Part shown: piece after piece, positions 62,919 to 64,000 of the stretch
Numbering within the stretch: position 1 is the stretch's first letter
Layout: each line of letters begins with the position of its first letter
Assembly: GCA_965263215.1 (NCBI GenBank)
Contig: OZ253663.1
Span: forward strand, 2,232,001 to 2,296,000
DNA from: UBA1672 sp965263215
Lineage (GTDB): Bacteria > Pseudomonadota > Alphaproteobacteria > Micavibrionales > Micavibrionaceae
Reading direction: 5' to 3'
DNA: 64,000 nt
The notes under the pieces: model-generated
What the model was told of the DNA's origin: nothing
What the model saw: the letters and a program-made list of their open reading frames with translations, nothing else
Databases searched by the model: none
Program-made: the position numbers and the translations under genes

Positions 62919-64000
62919 GCGCGCTCTTGTCATTGGCGGTTACGGTAATTTCGGCAGCTTCATTAGCAAAGCACTGGCACAAGATGAAAACATTCAGGTC
63001 ATCATCGCGGGGCGCTCACGCGATAAAGCAAATCAACTGGCTTCGAAATTAGGTGCAGAGGCTTTTGTCTTGGATATCAATAATAATCTTGAACAAGCGC
63101 TATCAAGCATCAAGCCAGATATTGTAATCCACACATCCGGCCCGTTTCAAAACCAAGGATATAACGTGGCAAATGCCTGCATTGAGGTAGGTGCGCATTA
63201 TCTCGATCTGGCCGATGGCCGCACATTTGTCGCGGGCATCAATCAAATACACGAACAAGCCAAAGCAAAAGATGTATTGGTGATTAGCGGCGCAAGCTCT
63301 GTACCTTGTCTTACGTCTGCCTTGCTTGATCACTACCAAGAACAATTTGAACATATAGAAACGCTTGAATACGGCATCACAACTGCACAAAAAACAGCGC
63401 GCGGTTTGGCGACAACTGCGGCCATATTGGGATATACCGGCAAGCCATTTAAAACTTTGATTGATGGTGAAATCTGCGATGTCTATGGTTGGCAAGACTT
63501 GCACATACGTAAATATAAAGGCCTTGGCACGCGATTTTTAGGGAACTGCGATGTGCCTGACTTGGCTTTATTCCCTGACCGTTACCCTGATTTAAAAACC
63601 ATTCGGTTTTATGCAGGATTAGAGCTTTCCTTTGTTCATGTCACACTCTGGCTTTTTTCGTGGTTGGTTCGACTAAAGCTCATCCGGAATTTAGAAAAAC
63701 TTGCCCCACTCATGTTGCGGTTATCATATTTATTTGACGTTTTTGGAACGGACAAAAGTGCATTTCACATGGCACTATCAGGGGCAGGCAAAGCAGGCGA
63801 AGAAAAAACCCTCACCTTTGAATTAACGGCACGCTCAGGTCATGGCCCTTACATTCCATGTATGCCCGCAATATTATTAGCGCGCAAACTTGCACGTGAA
63901 GATATTACACAAACAGGCGCTTATGCTTGTATGGGCTTTATCACGAAAGACGAGTACCTAGACGCACTCAATCAGTTCGATATCCACTGGAATGAAACCG
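62911..64000 (+). CDS. Saccharopine dehydrogenase-like NAD(P)-binding protein (truncated by window end)
   Basis: 363 residues are visible and the frame runs off the window. The N terminus is a Rossmann fold (RALVIGGYGNFGSFISKALA, then IAGRSRDKA and DIVIHTSGPFQNQGYNVANACIEVGAHYLDLADG), as in saccharopine-dehydrogenase-like reductases. The later part (AGEEKTLTFELTARSGHGPYIPCMPAILLARKLA) matches that group too. It overlaps the DCC-DUF4166 gene by 8 bp, so they are cotranscribed and coupled. Confidence 0.88.
   Translation, partial: MIKRALVIGGYGNFGSFISKALAQDENIQVIIAGRSRDKANQLASKLGAEAFVLDINNNLEQALSSIKPDIVIHTSGPFQNQGYNVANACIEVGAHYLDLADGRTFVAGINQIHEQAKAKDVLVISGASSVPCLTSALLDHYQEQFEHIETLEYGITTAQKTARGLATTAAILGYTGKPFKTLIDGEICDVYGWQDLHIRKYKGLGTRFLGNCDVPDLALFPDRYPDLKTIRFYAGLELSFVHVTLWLFSWLVRLKLIRNLEKLAPLMLRLSYLFDVFGTDKSAFHMALSGAGKAGEEKTLTFELTARSGHGPYIPCMPAILLARKLAREDITQTGAYACMGFITKDEYLDALNQFDIHWNET

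Overview
The window looks like a chromosomal segment of a Gram-negative, probably alphaproteobacterial, genome. The evidence is the tRNA-Met and tRNA-Gln sequences, a LuxI/LuxR pair, hybrid histidine kinases with an HPt partner, an RND efflux operon, purU, zntB, and a low-to-moderate GC content judged by eye. The exact lineage cannot be fixed from this sequence. One point against a standard alphaproteobacterium is the System II (ResB/CcsA) cytochrome c maturation pair at 58.5-61.5 kb.

Left flank (1-1.9 kb): the 3' half of mnmA, a single-domain response regulator, a small acidic protein and an elongator tRNA-Met. Island (1894-25397): a 23.5-kb element inserted in the 3' half of that tRNA-Met and bounded by a perfect 69-bp direct repeat (attL 1894-1962, attR 25329-25397). 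Its left part is a replication/integration module: tyrosine integrase, AlpA-like regulator, Prim-Pol/RecA-like replication protein, GIY-YIG protein, an amber-interrupted small gene, iteron-like ATTAGCGT repeats and a cluster of strong inverted repeats. It also carries a translationally coupled pair (HARE-HTH/Nudix-like protein plus HEAT-like protein) that is a candidate defence system. Its right part is cargo: a minus-strand array of secreted or envelope proteins and an ankyrin protein, most of them punctuated by copies of a 24-bp repeat, interrupted by a quorum-sensing cassette (XRE regulator, luxR, luxI, a 74-aa ORF, a PhyH-type dioxygenase and a small secreted protein). It ends with a DUF3857/transglutaminase membrane protein.

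Right of the island (25.4-64 kb) lies an ordinary-looking chromosome with some odd genes. These are a MHYT sensor/hybrid kinase that appears split by a +1 frameshift, with its response regulator and HPt protein; a large EF-hand periplasmic protein and a Sel1 protein; recQ; a CvfB-like S1 protein; an RRM protein; and a 1375-aa RTX/vWA repeat protein. Then come an RND efflux operon whose pump and outer-membrane channel are encoded as one continuous polypeptide, a DUF5679 protein, a vanadium-haloperoxidase-type enzyme with a porin, purU, a PhoB-type two-component system, an HTTM protein, a CPA2 antiporter, tRNA-Gln, zntB, the ResB/CcsA pair, a DUF2269 protein, a DCC-DUF4166 fusion and the start of a saccharopine-dehydrogenase-like gene.

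The parts most worth follow-up are the island's repeat-punctuated gene array with the inserted quorum-sensing cassette, the structured region at 5210-5488 upstream of the GIY-YIG gene, the HARE-HTH/HEAT pair, and the pump-channel polyprotein.
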